This document shows, in pieces, positions 1 through 6,913 of a stretch of 12,231 nucleotides of DNA. Source of the stretch: Oscillospiraceae bacterium (GTDB taxonomy: Bacteria; Bacillota; Clostridia; Oscillospirales; Ruminococcaceae); NCBI GenBank assembly GCA_009776345.1, contig WRLS01000053.1, positions 1 to 12,231 on the forward strand, written 5' to 3'. The first letter of the stretch is position 1; every line of letters starts with the position of its first letter. The notes below the pieces were generated by a model. That model had not been told where the DNA came from and ran no database searches. It saw only the letters and a list, made by a program, of their open reading frames with translations. The position numbers and the translations under genes are program-made.

Positions 1-2
1 TG

Positions 3-467
3 CGCTGCCCCAACGCGCACGCCATGGAAAAGATGAGGCGCAAGGGCTTTATCACCAATTTTGACGTATCCGCGGGCGTACTTTACAGGCCGTATCATCT
101 CTGCGGGGCGGAAACCGCGATGTCGATTATATGCGCGGGGCTGTTGGGCGTACCAACCGGAAGCCCGGAGATTTTGCCCTACACGGATATTATTTGCTCT
201 GCGCGTCGGAATATGAAGGCGGGCGAGCTGGTAGGACCAAAATTTGACAGCGGCTGGAACCGTGATTTCGCGTGTTCGCTGGTGCGCGGTACCCGCTTAT
301 CGCCCGATGCGCCGATCCCGTTTTTCATGCTGGAGGGCAACCGCCTTTCCAAAGATGTCCCCTGCGGTACCGTGATCACATTGGATATGGTAGAAGAACC
401 TAAAGACAGCGCGTTATGGGGGCTTCGGCGCGAGCAGGATAAAGTTTTTGCCGACATGTTGAAGTAA
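3..467 (+). CDS. SAF-domain NAD(P)-dependent oxidoreductase, homoserine dehydrogenase-like, C-terminal part
   Basis: The reading frame is open to the left edge of the window (it reads R-C-P-N-A-H-A before the first ATG at 24), and there is no ribosome binding site before that ATG, so the gene is cut by the window and only the last 154 or so residues are seen. The visible part resembles the C-terminal half of COG4091-type predicted homoserine dehydrogenases: a 'YRPYHLCGAE' segment, then a SAF-like domain ('ARRNMKAGELVG' through 'LEGNRLSKDVPCGTVIT'), and the typical tail 'SALWGLRREQDKVF'. The Rossmann NAD(P)-binding half would lie upstream. Members are predicted soluble dehydrogenases of unsettled substrate. 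It is followed after 35 nt by the radical SAM activase, so it is probably an upstream member of the same operon. The family call is fairly sure; the substrate is unknown. Confidence 0.75.
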   Translation, partial: RCPNAHAMEKMRRKGFITNFDVSAGVLYRPYHLCGAETAMSIICAGLLGVPTGSPEILPYTDIICSARRNMKAGELVGPKFDSGWNRDFACSLVRGTRLSPDAPIPFFMLEGNRLSKDVPCGTVITLDMVEEPKDSALWGLRREQDKVFADMLK

Positions 468-486
468 CCTGAACCATACATCTTTT

Positions 487-494
487 AAGGATGG
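487..494 (+). promoter_or_regulatory. Shine-Dalgarno site deciding the activase start
   Basis: AAGGATGG at 487-494 is a good Shine-Dalgarno match sitting 8 nt before ATG 503. The alternative ATG at 491 lies inside this motif, so 503 is the better start. Confidence 0.6.
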
Positions 495-502
495 TACTGC
501 AT

Positions 503-1327
503 ATGCCGGAGCCGACGGGGATTATTTTCGATATCGACCACTTCGGCGTACATGACGGCCCGGGGATACGCTGTGTTGTATATTTCAAAGGCTGCCCCCT
601 GCGCTGTTTATGGTGCCACAGCCCCGAATCACGGGAGTTCGGCGCACAGCGGGTTTTCATCGCGTCAAAGTGCCTGTCCTGCGCTGAGTGCGAGGGGGAC
701 GGCTGCCCGCACGGCGCGTCACAGCTATGCGGCAGAGAGGTAGCTTTGTCAGAGCTTGCCGCGGAGATTTTAGCGGATAAAGTTTTCTTCGCGGCATCAG
801 GCGGCGGGGTTACGCTTTCGGGCGGGGAGGTTTTGGCGCAGCCGAATTTCGCCGCCGCACTGCTAAAGCGGCTTCGGGATGAAGGGATACATACTGTCGT
901 AGAAACCTGTGTAATGACCGCACCCGATTTTCTGAAAGAAATATCCCCGCTCGTGGATATCTTTTACTGCGATGTAAAAATCATGGATTCGGATAGGCAC
1001 AGGCTTTACACAGGCGCCGGTAACGAAGCGATACTCGAAAATATTGCGCTCCTTGCCAAATTGCGGGAAGGCCGCGGGGTTGTTTTGCGCGTGCCGCTCA
1101 TCCCCGGCTATACGGACGCGCCGGAGGATGTCGCGGAGGTTTACCGTTTTGCGGCACAAACAGGCATACGGGAGGTGCATCTTCTGCCGTATAACACATC
1201 TGCCCCCGCGAAATATCAGTGGCTGTCTTTGCCGTATCCGCTTGGCTTATTGGAACGCCAAAGCGCGTCCGATTTAGAAGGGCTTGCCCTTTCCGCGCCG
1301 ACGGGTATAAAGGTAACAATAATTTAA
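503..1327 (+). CDS. Glycyl radical enzyme activating enzyme (radical SAM)
   Basis: This enzyme is predicted to use S-adenosylmethionine and a [4Fe-4S] cluster to abstract a hydrogen from the glycine of the GRE encoded next door, switching it on under anoxia. From ATG 503 it has 274 residues. The N-terminus 'GIIFDIDHFGVHDGPGIR' is typical of the PflA/HpdA-like family. The radical SAM motif is C31-x3-C35-x2-C38. An inserted cysteine cluster follows (C57, C60, C63, C68, with C76 nearby), which would hold one auxiliary Fe-S cluster; many GRE activases other than PflA carry two full ferredoxin-like CxxCxxCxxxCP units here. Further family motifs are 'GGGVTLSGGE', 'VVETCV', 'DVKIMD' and 'HRLYTGAGNEAILENI'. 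The usual GGEP motif reads GGEV here. Its stop overlaps the ribosome binding site of the GRE gene, so the two are almost certainly co-translated partners. Confidence 0.93.
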   Translation: MPEPTGIIFDIDHFGVHDGPGIRCVVYFKGCPLRCLWCHSPESREFGAQRVFIASKCLSCAECEGDGCPHGASQLCGREVALSELAAEILADKVFFAASGGGVTLSGGEVLAQPNFAAALLKRLRDEGIHTVVETCVMTAPDFLKEISPLVDIFYCDVKIMDSDRHRLYTGAGNEAILENIALLAKLREGRGVVLRVPLIPGYTDAPEDVAEVYRFAAQTGIREVHLLPYNTSAPAKYQWLSLPYPLGLLERQSASDLEGLALSAPTGIKVTII

Positions 1328-1332
1328 AGGAG
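1326..1332 (+). promoter_or_regulatory. Shine-Dalgarno site deciding the TTG start of the GRE
   Basis: AAAGGAG at 1326-1332 overlaps the stop codon of the activase. It is 10 nt before TTG 1343 and only 1 nt before the in-frame GTG 1334, so translation most likely begins at TTG 1343. Confidence 0.55.
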
Positions 1333-1342
1333 CGTGATTTTC

Positions 1343-3619
1343 TTGCCCGCAAGTATCCGCGTAAAAACGCTTGGCGAAAACATTCGGGATTGTATGCTAT
1401 GCCCGAAAACTAATTTCACCGATTTGGGCAGCATCCTGTCTGAATCCGGTAGTGAGCCGCTTATTGTCCGCAATGCCCTTGCCGTAAAACGCAAGCTTAG
1501 TATCGTGCCTGTAGCGGTCTGGCAGGGGCAGCTTGTCCCGGGCAGTATCACACTGCCGGAAAGCGACCTGTTTTTAACCGAGGCCCTGCCCGATTACGCC
1601 ACCGCGCAGGAAAAAGAAAACGCGCGTGCAAGGGGCTATTCGGTAAGCTCGATTGTGGGGCATATTGTACCGTCGTACCCAAAACTGCTAAGACTGGGCG
1701 TTTGCGGCATACGAAAGGACGCTCGGGAACGGCTTGAAACGGCAAAATCGGAAAGCTCAAATGCTTTTTACAGGGCTTGTATAATCGTCATGGACGCGCT
1801 GGAGGTTTTCGCGCTGCGCTATTCTGAGCATTGCGCCGATTTGGCGGAAAAAGAACCCGACCCCATACGCGCTGATGAGCTTCGCGCCATGGCAAGCGAC
1901 TTGCAAAACTGCCCATCCAAACCCGCAAAAAGCTTTTCCCAAGCGGTAAATGCAATATGGCTGACACATCTGGCGTTTCAGCTAACAGGCAACGCCCTTG
2001 CGATCGGGCGGTTTGATCAGCACGTGTGGCAGTATCTTAAAGCTGACCTGGAAAACGGTGTCATCAGCATGGAAAGCGCGCAGGAGCTTGTGGACTGCTT
2101 CATGCTGAAATTTAACGAGCGCGCGCTGGACAACGGCATCACCTTCGCGAAAACCGACTTTGAGAAGGCGCGGGAGGGCAATGAGGCCAACTGGGCAAAA
2201 CGCGACCCCTTCGCCCACCAGACCCAGCGTACAAACGCGCGCGACAATGTTGACGCCACCAACCACTGGCTGCAAAATGTGATTGTCGGCGGTGTCGGCA
2301 CTGACGGGGAGGACGCGGCGAACCCCGTCACCTACATGGTGCTGGAAGCCTTTGACCGCAACCGAATGACCAACCCCTGCCTTACTGTGCGGCTTTCATC
2401 AAAAACATCGCCGGAGCTTTACAGAAAAAGCTGTGAGGTGCTTCTAAACGGCGGCGGCCTTCCCGCATTTTTCAACGACGACGCGATCATCCCCGCGCTG
2501 ACAAGATGGGGGATACCGCTTGAGGATGCGCGGGATTACACAAACGACGGCTGTTGGGAGATAATCATCGCCGGGCGCAACGACTTTTACTTCGACCGCT
2601 TTAATATGCTGCGGTGCCTGGAATGGGCGCTCAACCGCGGGAAAAGCAGGATTGATGGAAAGCTTGAGGCTCCCGATCCCGGCGACCCCTCTGCGTTTGA
2701 CTGCTACGACCGGGCATATTCCGCATTTTTGGATGAGCTTTATTACGAGCTTGACGGTCTGATGGAAAAAAACCACCGCGAATTCGGCGCGCGATATGAT
2801 ATTGCGCCTGTGCCGCTCCTCTCCGCGCTTTTAGATGGCCCCATGGAAGCAGGGGACGACATGACAAAATGCGGCGCGAAGTATGTTACCTACGGGCTGA
2901 TTGCGGAAGGCGCGTCCCATGTGGCGGACTCCCTTGCCGCAATAAAAAAGGTTATATTCGAGGATAAGGCGGCATCCATGCCGGAGCTGATCCGCGCTTT
3001 GGATGATAACTTTACCGGACATGAGGCACTGCGCGCGAAGCTCATGAACGCGCCGAAGTACGGCAGGGGCGACGCTTACGCCGATGATATCGCGGCAGAT
3101 GTTTTTGATAAGTTTGCGCAGAAAACCGCGGAGCTTAACAAAAAATACACAAACATGATTTTTCTTCCGGGCGCGGGGACTTTTTCGTGGTACATCGCAA
3201 TCGGCGAGGGCTGCGGCCCGTCACCTGACGGCAGGTTAGCGGGTGAAGCTGTCAGCAGCAATATGTCACCGTCGGCGGGTGCGGCAACGCGCGGAGTGAC
3301 CGGCTCAATCATATCGCACACGGCTTTGGATATGACAGCGCTTCCGGTAGGTTCCCCAACAGACCTGCGGCTTTCCGCAAAGCTTGTAGAGGGCGAAGGC
3401 GGCATGGAGCGGCTGATGGGCGTTGTGAAAAGCTTTGTTACGCTGGGCGGGAATATGCTCACGCTGACAGTCGCGGACACCGGGCTGTTGAGAAAAGCAC
3501 AGGAACAGCCGGAAAAATACCGTGACCTGCGCGTGCGGATGGGCGGCTGGTCGGCGTACTTTACGATGCTTTCAAAGGAACAGCAGGAGTATCATATTCA
3601 AAAAGAGGAGGGGATCTAG
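1343..3619 (+). CDS. Glycyl radical enzyme of the pyruvate formate-lyase/diol dehydratase superfamily, substrate unknown
   Basis: Predicted oxygen-sensitive radical enzyme, 758 residues from TTG 1343 (761 from GTG 1334), slightly shorter than most family members (about 780-860). The PFL-like barrel domain makes up most of the protein, with 'GNALAIGRFDQHV' and 'VIVGGVGTDGEDAANPVTY' as recognisable blocks. The active-site loop reads D-G-C404-W-E406: the cysteine that would carry the thiyl radical, plus a glutamate two residues on, as in the dehydratase/lyase branch (glycerol dehydratase, choline TMA-lyase, HPA decarboxylase; usually GCVE). PFL itself has CC instead. The glycyl radical loop near the C-terminus is R-M-G-G735-W-S-A-Y-F, where most relatives have R-V-x-G-Y/W. 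Preceding it, the usual conserved QxN ('QFNV') is T707-L-T709-V, and the C-terminus ends EEGI instead of the common RTEH-like tail. These changes point to a separate subfamily. No microcompartment shell or targeting gene is visible. I am sure of the superfamily and unsure of the reaction. Confidence 0.93.
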   Translation: MPASIRVKTLGENIRDCMLCPKTNFTDLGSILSESGSEPLIVRNALAVKRKLSIVPVAVWQGQLVPGSITLPESDLFLTEALPDYATAQEKENARARGYSVSSIVGHIVPSYPKLLRLGVCGIRKDARERLETAKSESSNAFYRACIIVMDALEVFALRYSEHCADLAEKEPDPIRADELRAMASDLQNCPSKPAKSFSQAVNAIWLTHLAFQLTGNALAIGRFDQHVWQYLKADLENGVISMESAQELVDCFMLKFNERALDNGITFAKTDFEKAREGNEANWAKRDPFAHQTQRTNARDNVDATNHWLQNVIVGGVGTDGEDAANPVTYMVLEAFDRNRMTNPCLTVRLSSKTSPELYRKSCEVLLNGGGLPAFFNDDAIIPALTRWGIPLEDARDYTNDGCWEIIIAGRNDFYFDRFNMLRCLEWALNRGKSRIDGKLEAPDPGDPSAFDCYDRAYSAFLDELYYELDGLMEKNHREFGARYDIAPVPLLSALLDGPMEAGDDMTKCGAKYVTYGLIAEGASHVADSLAAIKKVIFEDKAASMPELIRALDDNFTGHEALRAKLMNAPKYGRGDAYADDIAADVFDKFAQKTAELNKKYTNMIFLPGAGTFSWYIAIGEGCGPSPDGRLAGEAVSSNMSPSAGAATRGVTGSIISHTALDMTALPVGSPTDLRLSAKLVEGEGGMERLMGVVKSFVTLGGNMLTLTVADTGLLRKAQEQPEKYRDLRVRMGGWSAYFTMLSKEQQEYHIQKEEGI
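3606..3613 (+). promoter_or_regulatory. Shine-Dalgarno site deciding the TTG start of the first MBL hydrolase
   Basis: AGGAGGGG at 3606-3613 lies within the last codons of the GRE gene and 7 nt before TTG 3621. It marks TTG 3621 as the start and implies translational coupling across the 1-nt gap between the genes. Confidence 0.65.
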
Positions 3620-3620
3620 C

Positions 3621-4337
3621 TTGTCTGCTTTCCCTGATATAAAAGGAAAAATCACGCGGTGGGATGTGCTCGTAATCGGGCATTTGAGGTGGAACCGCTA
3701 TTTCGGCGAAAGCGCGGACAGCCCGCCGAGGGGCAGCCCGTCCACCTGCAGCTCTACGCTTGTTACAGGAAAAATGCCCGACGGCTCGGTTTACAGGCTG
3801 ATTGTGGACCCGACAATCCGCCGCAGTGACGGTGAGTATTACTTCGACCTAAACCGCCGCACAGGGCTTGCGCCCGAGGATATCACGCACTGCTTTACCA
3901 CGCACCACCACTTCGACCACTGGAACGGGCTGAAATATTTCCCGGGCGCGGCATGGCTTACAGGCGAGGGCAATAAAGCGCTGATCGCGCAGGCGTCCGA
4001 ACAGGCGGCGCGTGAGGGGACCGAGCCGGGCGACGGGCTTGCGCCAAATATTGACGCTTCACGCCTGCAGGAGGTTGAGGGCGAATTTTTACCAGGGGTA
4101 TTCGCCGTGCCGCTTCCCGGGCATACGCCGGATATATTCGGCGTGGCTTTTCGGGGCGCGGGTAAGCGCGTTATCCACGCATCAGACAGCGTCATGACAG
4201 CCTACCACTTTGAGGACGGCATAACGGAATTCCAGACAGACCCGGGGCTTATCGCAAAAGCGGCGGCGAGCATTGAAATGATGAAAAACTGCTATGATAT
4301 AGTAATACCGGGGCATGACAGTATGATTGTACTGTAG
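3621..4337 (+). CDS. Metallo-beta-lactamase fold hydrolase (first of three)
   Basis: Predicted cytoplasmic zinc (or iron) hydrolase of the broad MBL superfamily, which includes lactonases, glyoxalase II-type thioesterases and others. From TTG 3621 it has 238 residues and no signal peptide. All metal ligands of a dinuclear site are present: H95-x-H97-x-D99-H100 ('THHHFDHWNG'), H168 ('LPGHTPD'), D189 ('HASDS') and H232 ('IPGHDS'). The arrangement and size resemble small lactonase-like members, but the substrate cannot be read from the sequence. A longer reading from ATG 3522 would overlap the end of the GRE by 98 nt and lacks the family's N-terminal pattern, so it was not used. The gene begins 1 nt after the GRE stop, so its product probably acts in the GRE pathway, for instance on a lactone or thioester. 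That role is inference. Confidence 0.85.
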   Translation: MSAFPDIKGKITRWDVLVIGHLRWNRYFGESADSPPRGSPSTCSSTLVTGKMPDGSVYRLIVDPTIRRSDGEYYFDLNRRTGLAPEDITHCFTTHHHFDHWNGLKYFPGAAWLTGEGNKALIAQASEQAAREGTEPGDGLAPNIDASRLQEVEGEFLPGVFAVPLPGHTPDIFGVAFRGAGKRVIHASDSVMTAYHFEDGITEFQTDPGLIAKAAASIEMMKNCYDIVIPGHDSMIVL

Positions 4338-4354
4338 CTTATAAGGAGGCTGAA

Positions 4355-5215
4355 ATGGAATACGTACGCTTTGGGAAAACACAGGAAACGGTCAGCAGGA
4401 TCGGTTTCGGCGGGGCAACAGCGGGGCTTAGAAATTATCTGGGCGAGTTTGACCCCGACAATCCCGCAACCAGAAAAACGATCTATACCGCGCTTGAGGC
4501 CGCCTTGGAAAACGGGATAAACTACTTCGACACCGCCCCTGCTTACGGTGAAGGCGCATCGGAGGAGATGTTCGGCGAGGTACTCGGCAGTGTGCCAAAG
4601 GACAAAATTTTCCTCGCGACAAAATGCGGCCCCACGGATTATGACGGCGTTATGCGCTCCATCGAGCAGAGTTTGAAGCGGCTGAAGCGGGACAGCATCG
4701 ACCTGCTTCAAATCCACGGCAGCGGTTACAGCAGGGAAACGGCGCGGGATATCTTGTCCCACGGCGGGATGCTCGAAGCCATGGAGCAGCTGAAGAAGGA
4801 CGGGGTTGTCCGCTTTATCGGCTTTACCAGCGAGGACAACAACGCCGCTGTCTACGATTTCATGGAAAGCGGGCGCTTTGATACAGTGCAGCTTTGCTAT
4901 AATTTTATATACCAGCACCCCTACGACCCCAGCCGCTCCCACGGAAGCTTGTGCGAAGCCAAAAAACTGGATATCGGCACGGTCTGTATGCGCGCGGCGA
5001 CCTCAGGCATTTTCCAAAAATGGATGCGCATGGTCCGCCCCGATGACGATTTTGACTACACCGAGGCCTTGATCCGCTTCACGCTGTCTAACCCGCTTAT
5101 AAATGTGGTTTTGATCGGTATGCGCAGCGTAGGGGAAGTTATGCGCAATATCGCCCTCGAAGCCGATAAGTCAGCCCGCTTTGATTTAGATGAGCTTCAT
5201 GAGCGCTATATATAG
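4355..5215 (+). CDS. Aldo/keto reductase
   Basis: Predicted NAD(P)H-dependent reductase of a carbonyl compound (286 residues, cytoplasmic). The start is fixed by AAGGAGG at 4343-4349, 5 nt before the ATG. The catalytic tetrad of the AKR superfamily is complete: D59 ('INYFDTAPAYGEG'), Y64, K90 ('LATKCG') and H121 ('LLQIHGSG'). The N-terminus 'VRFGKTQETVSRIGFGG' is typical of the COG0667/YdjG-like AKRs. Later blocks 'DGVVRFIGFTSE' and 'NPLINVVLIGMRSVGEV' also fit, the latter lying in the cofactor-phosphate region. In a GRE operon, a reductase of this kind commonly consumes the aldehyde product and regenerates NAD(P)+. That role is inference here. The gene sits 17 nt after the MBL gene and 12 nt before the acetyltransferase gene. 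Confidence 0.9.
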   Translation: MEYVRFGKTQETVSRIGFGGATAGLRNYLGEFDPDNPATRKTIYTALEAALENGINYFDTAPAYGEGASEEMFGEVLGSVPKDKIFLATKCGPTDYDGVMRSIEQSLKRLKRDSIDLLQIHGSGYSRETARDILSHGGMLEAMEQLKKDGVVRFIGFTSEDNNAAVYDFMESGRFDTVQLCYNFIYQHPYDPSRSHGSLCEAKKLDIGTVCMRAATSGIFQKWMRMVRPDDDFDYTEALIRFTLSNPLINVVLIGMRSVGEVMRNIALEADKSARFDLDELHERYI

Positions 5216-5227
5216 GGGGATATCCTC

Positions 5228-5998
5228 ATGGACGACACGATGATACAAAAATATCTCGACAGAATCGGCTGGCGGGGGGAATTGTCGCTTTGCCGCGAAA
5301 CGCTGGATAAACTGCAAACCCTGCATTGTAATAGCGTCCCATATGAAAACCTGGATATCCTGGCGGGTGTGCCTATATCGATGGATGCCGATGATTTATA
5401 CGATAAAATCGTGGAACGTCGGCGCGGCGGCTATTGCTTTGAGCTGAACGGCCTGTACGGTTGGCTGCTGACATGGCTGGGGTTTCAAGTGGGCGATTTT
5501 ATGGCGCGTTTCCTACTCGATGAAGACGTAATACCCATGCGAAGGCACAGGGTGCTTGTCGCGGAGCTGGACGGCGAGCGACTTTTGTGCGATGTAGGGG
5601 TAGGTATAGAGGCTCCCCGCAAGACAATCCTATTGGAAGAAGGGGTCATACAAAACGACGGGTTCAGGGATTATAAAGTGGAGCGTGACAGCTTTCTCGG
5701 TTGGGTTCTTTGGCAAAAGCATGACAGCGGCTGGAAACGGTTTTACTCATTTACTGAGGAGCCGCAATTGCCCAAAGACTACATAATGCCGTCGTTTTAC
5801 TGTGAGCGGCACCCCGCGTCTATCTTCAACAAAGAGCAAATGATAGCGGTCAAAACCACGGACGGGCGGCGCACGCTGGACAGCGAAATTTTCAAGATAT
5901 TCACGCCGCAAGGGGTCAGCACTGCTGTAGCAGGGTCCCGAGATGAATATACACAGATGCTGAAAAGCTATTTCGGGATAATCATTGAAAACCAATGA
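5228..5998 (+). CDS. Arylamine N-acetyltransferase family protein
   Basis: Predicted acyl-CoA-dependent transferase that acylates amines (arylamines, arylhydroxylamines or hydrazines in characterised members). Length 256 residues; family members are usually 250-290. The Cys-His-Asp triad is intact: C70 in 'RRGGYCFELN', H107 in 'MRRHRVLV' and D122 in 'LLCDVGVG', at almost the same numbering as known bacterial NATs. The N-terminal 'VPYENLDIL' corresponds to the family's PFENLD motif. GGGGGA just after the preceding stop, 7 nt before ATG 5228, serves as the ribosome binding site. NATs are often solitary detoxification genes or part of ansamycin clusters. One placed between a GRE-linked reductase and a hydrolase suggests that the pathway substrate or an intermediate carries an amine, or that the enzyme has been recruited for another acyl transfer. 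The family call is sure; the role is open. Confidence 0.93.
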   Translation: MDDTMIQKYLDRIGWRGELSLCRETLDKLQTLHCNSVPYENLDILAGVPISMDADDLYDKIVERRRGGYCFELNGLYGWLLTWLGFQVGDFMARFLLDEDVIPMRRHRVLVAELDGERLLCDVGVGIEAPRKTILLEEGVIQNDGFRDYKVERDSFLGWVLWQKHDSGWKRFYSFTEEPQLPKDYIMPSFYCERHPASIFNKEQMIAVKTTDGRRTLDSEIFKIFTPQGVSTAVAGSRDEYTQMLKSYFGIIIENQ

Positions 5999-6013
5999 AA
6001 AGGGGAGAAGGGG

Positions 6014-6886
6014 ATGGCAAATTTCACGTCTGAAAAAATCATCGCAAATACATTTGTAATACGCGGCGCGGGCTGTGACAGCTATTTGCTTGCAGGCGAA
6101 AAAGAAGCGGTGATGATCGACTCCGGGATGTCCGAGCATAATATCCGCGAGTTTGCCGAGGGCGTCTGCGGGCGGGCTGTCCGCTGTGTTGTCAACACGC
6201 ACAGCCATTTCGACCACACCGCAGGGAACGGTTTCTTTGACATTGTATACGCCACCGAAGGCATTTCCCGCAGCGCGAAAAACACCTTCGGGGCCGATCC
6301 GAAAAAATATCCGCTGGATTATGATTTTACTATCATACAGGACGGTGATGTCATAGGAAGTGCGGACCGCCCGCTTAAAATCATCGAACTGGACTGCCAC
6401 AGCCCCGGGAATATAGCAATCCTCGATATACAAAACCGTATGCTTTTCCCGGGGGACGAGCTGGATACCGGGCAGGTGCTGCTGCTCCCCGGTTACGCGG
6501 AAAAACCCGGGCAGCTGCATTCCCGCCCGGCTTCTTCCGTAGAAACTTATCTGCGCGCGATACAAAAGCTGGTGGATATCGAAGATGAGTTTGACTTTAT
6601 TTATCCCGCGCACAACGGCGCGCCTATCGGGAAAGAGTGGCTAAGCCGTTATTATGAGCTTGCGCGCCGCATCCTAGGCGGTTATGAGGGCAGTGCAGAC
6701 TGCTCCGGGCGCGGGTATGACAGCAGTATGGCGCATTTCCCGCTAAAAACTGCAAACTACCGCCGCGGGGAGTGGGATGGCGCGTCGCTGATATACTGCG
6801 CTGATTTGATCCGCGACAGCGATTATCAAAAGGGGCAGCCGGAACCCGCAACAGAGCTGCACAGGATCAGCAGGATACCGGATTGA
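6014..6886 (+). CDS. Metallo-beta-lactamase fold hydrolase (second of three)
   Basis: Predicted soluble metal-dependent hydrolase of 290 residues with a full dinuclear ligand set: H63-x-H65-x-D67-H68 ('NTHSHFDHTAGN'), H129 ('ELDCHSPGN'), D148 ('LFPGDELD') and H200 ('YPAHNG'). The layout resembles glyoxalase II-like/COG0491 proteins. It has about 90 residues after the last metal ligand, longer than the first MBL protein in this operon and not obviously a paralogue of it. The purine-rich GGGAGAAGGGG just before ATG 6014 provides the ribosome binding site. The gene starts 15 nt after the acetyltransferase stop and ends 27 nt before the next gene. The substrate is unknown; a thioester, ester or lactone intermediate of the GRE pathway is a reasonable guess. 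Confidence 0.85.
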   Translation: MANFTSEKIIANTFVIRGAGCDSYLLAGEKEAVMIDSGMSEHNIREFAEGVCGRAVRCVVNTHSHFDHTAGNGFFDIVYATEGISRSAKNTFGADPKKYPLDYDFTIIQDGDVIGSADRPLKIIELDCHSPGNIAILDIQNRMLFPGDELDTGQVLLLPGYAEKPGQLHSRPASSVETYLRAIQKLVDIEDEFDFIYPAHNGAPIGKEWLSRYYELARRILGGYEGSADCSGRGYDSSMAHFPLKTANYRRGEWDGASLIYCADLIRDSDYQKGQPEPATELHRISRIPD

Positions 6887-6913
6887 CCATAACTTAGAAA
6901 GGGGTGGTGTATT

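Noticed and set aside
24..467. ATG 24 as a true start giving a 147-residue protein
   Set aside because: The frame is open to the window edge, no ribosome binding site precedes the ATG, and the sequence matches only the C-terminal half of a longer family, so the gene is cut by the window.
3522..3620. Upstream ATG extension of the first MBL gene
   Set aside because: It would overlap the conserved glycyl radical loop of the GRE by 98 nt, and the extra residues are arginine-rich frame-shadow sequence. TTG 3621 has a good ribosome binding site.
4292..4942. 216-codon open frame on the minus strand
   Set aside because: Antisense to the aldo/keto reductase with its complete catalytic tetrad; no family features of its own.
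5747..6613. 288-codon open frame on the minus strand
   Set aside because: It is antisense to the acetyltransferase and second MBL genes, which have complete catalytic motifs. It shows no recognisable domain and is a product of codon bias.
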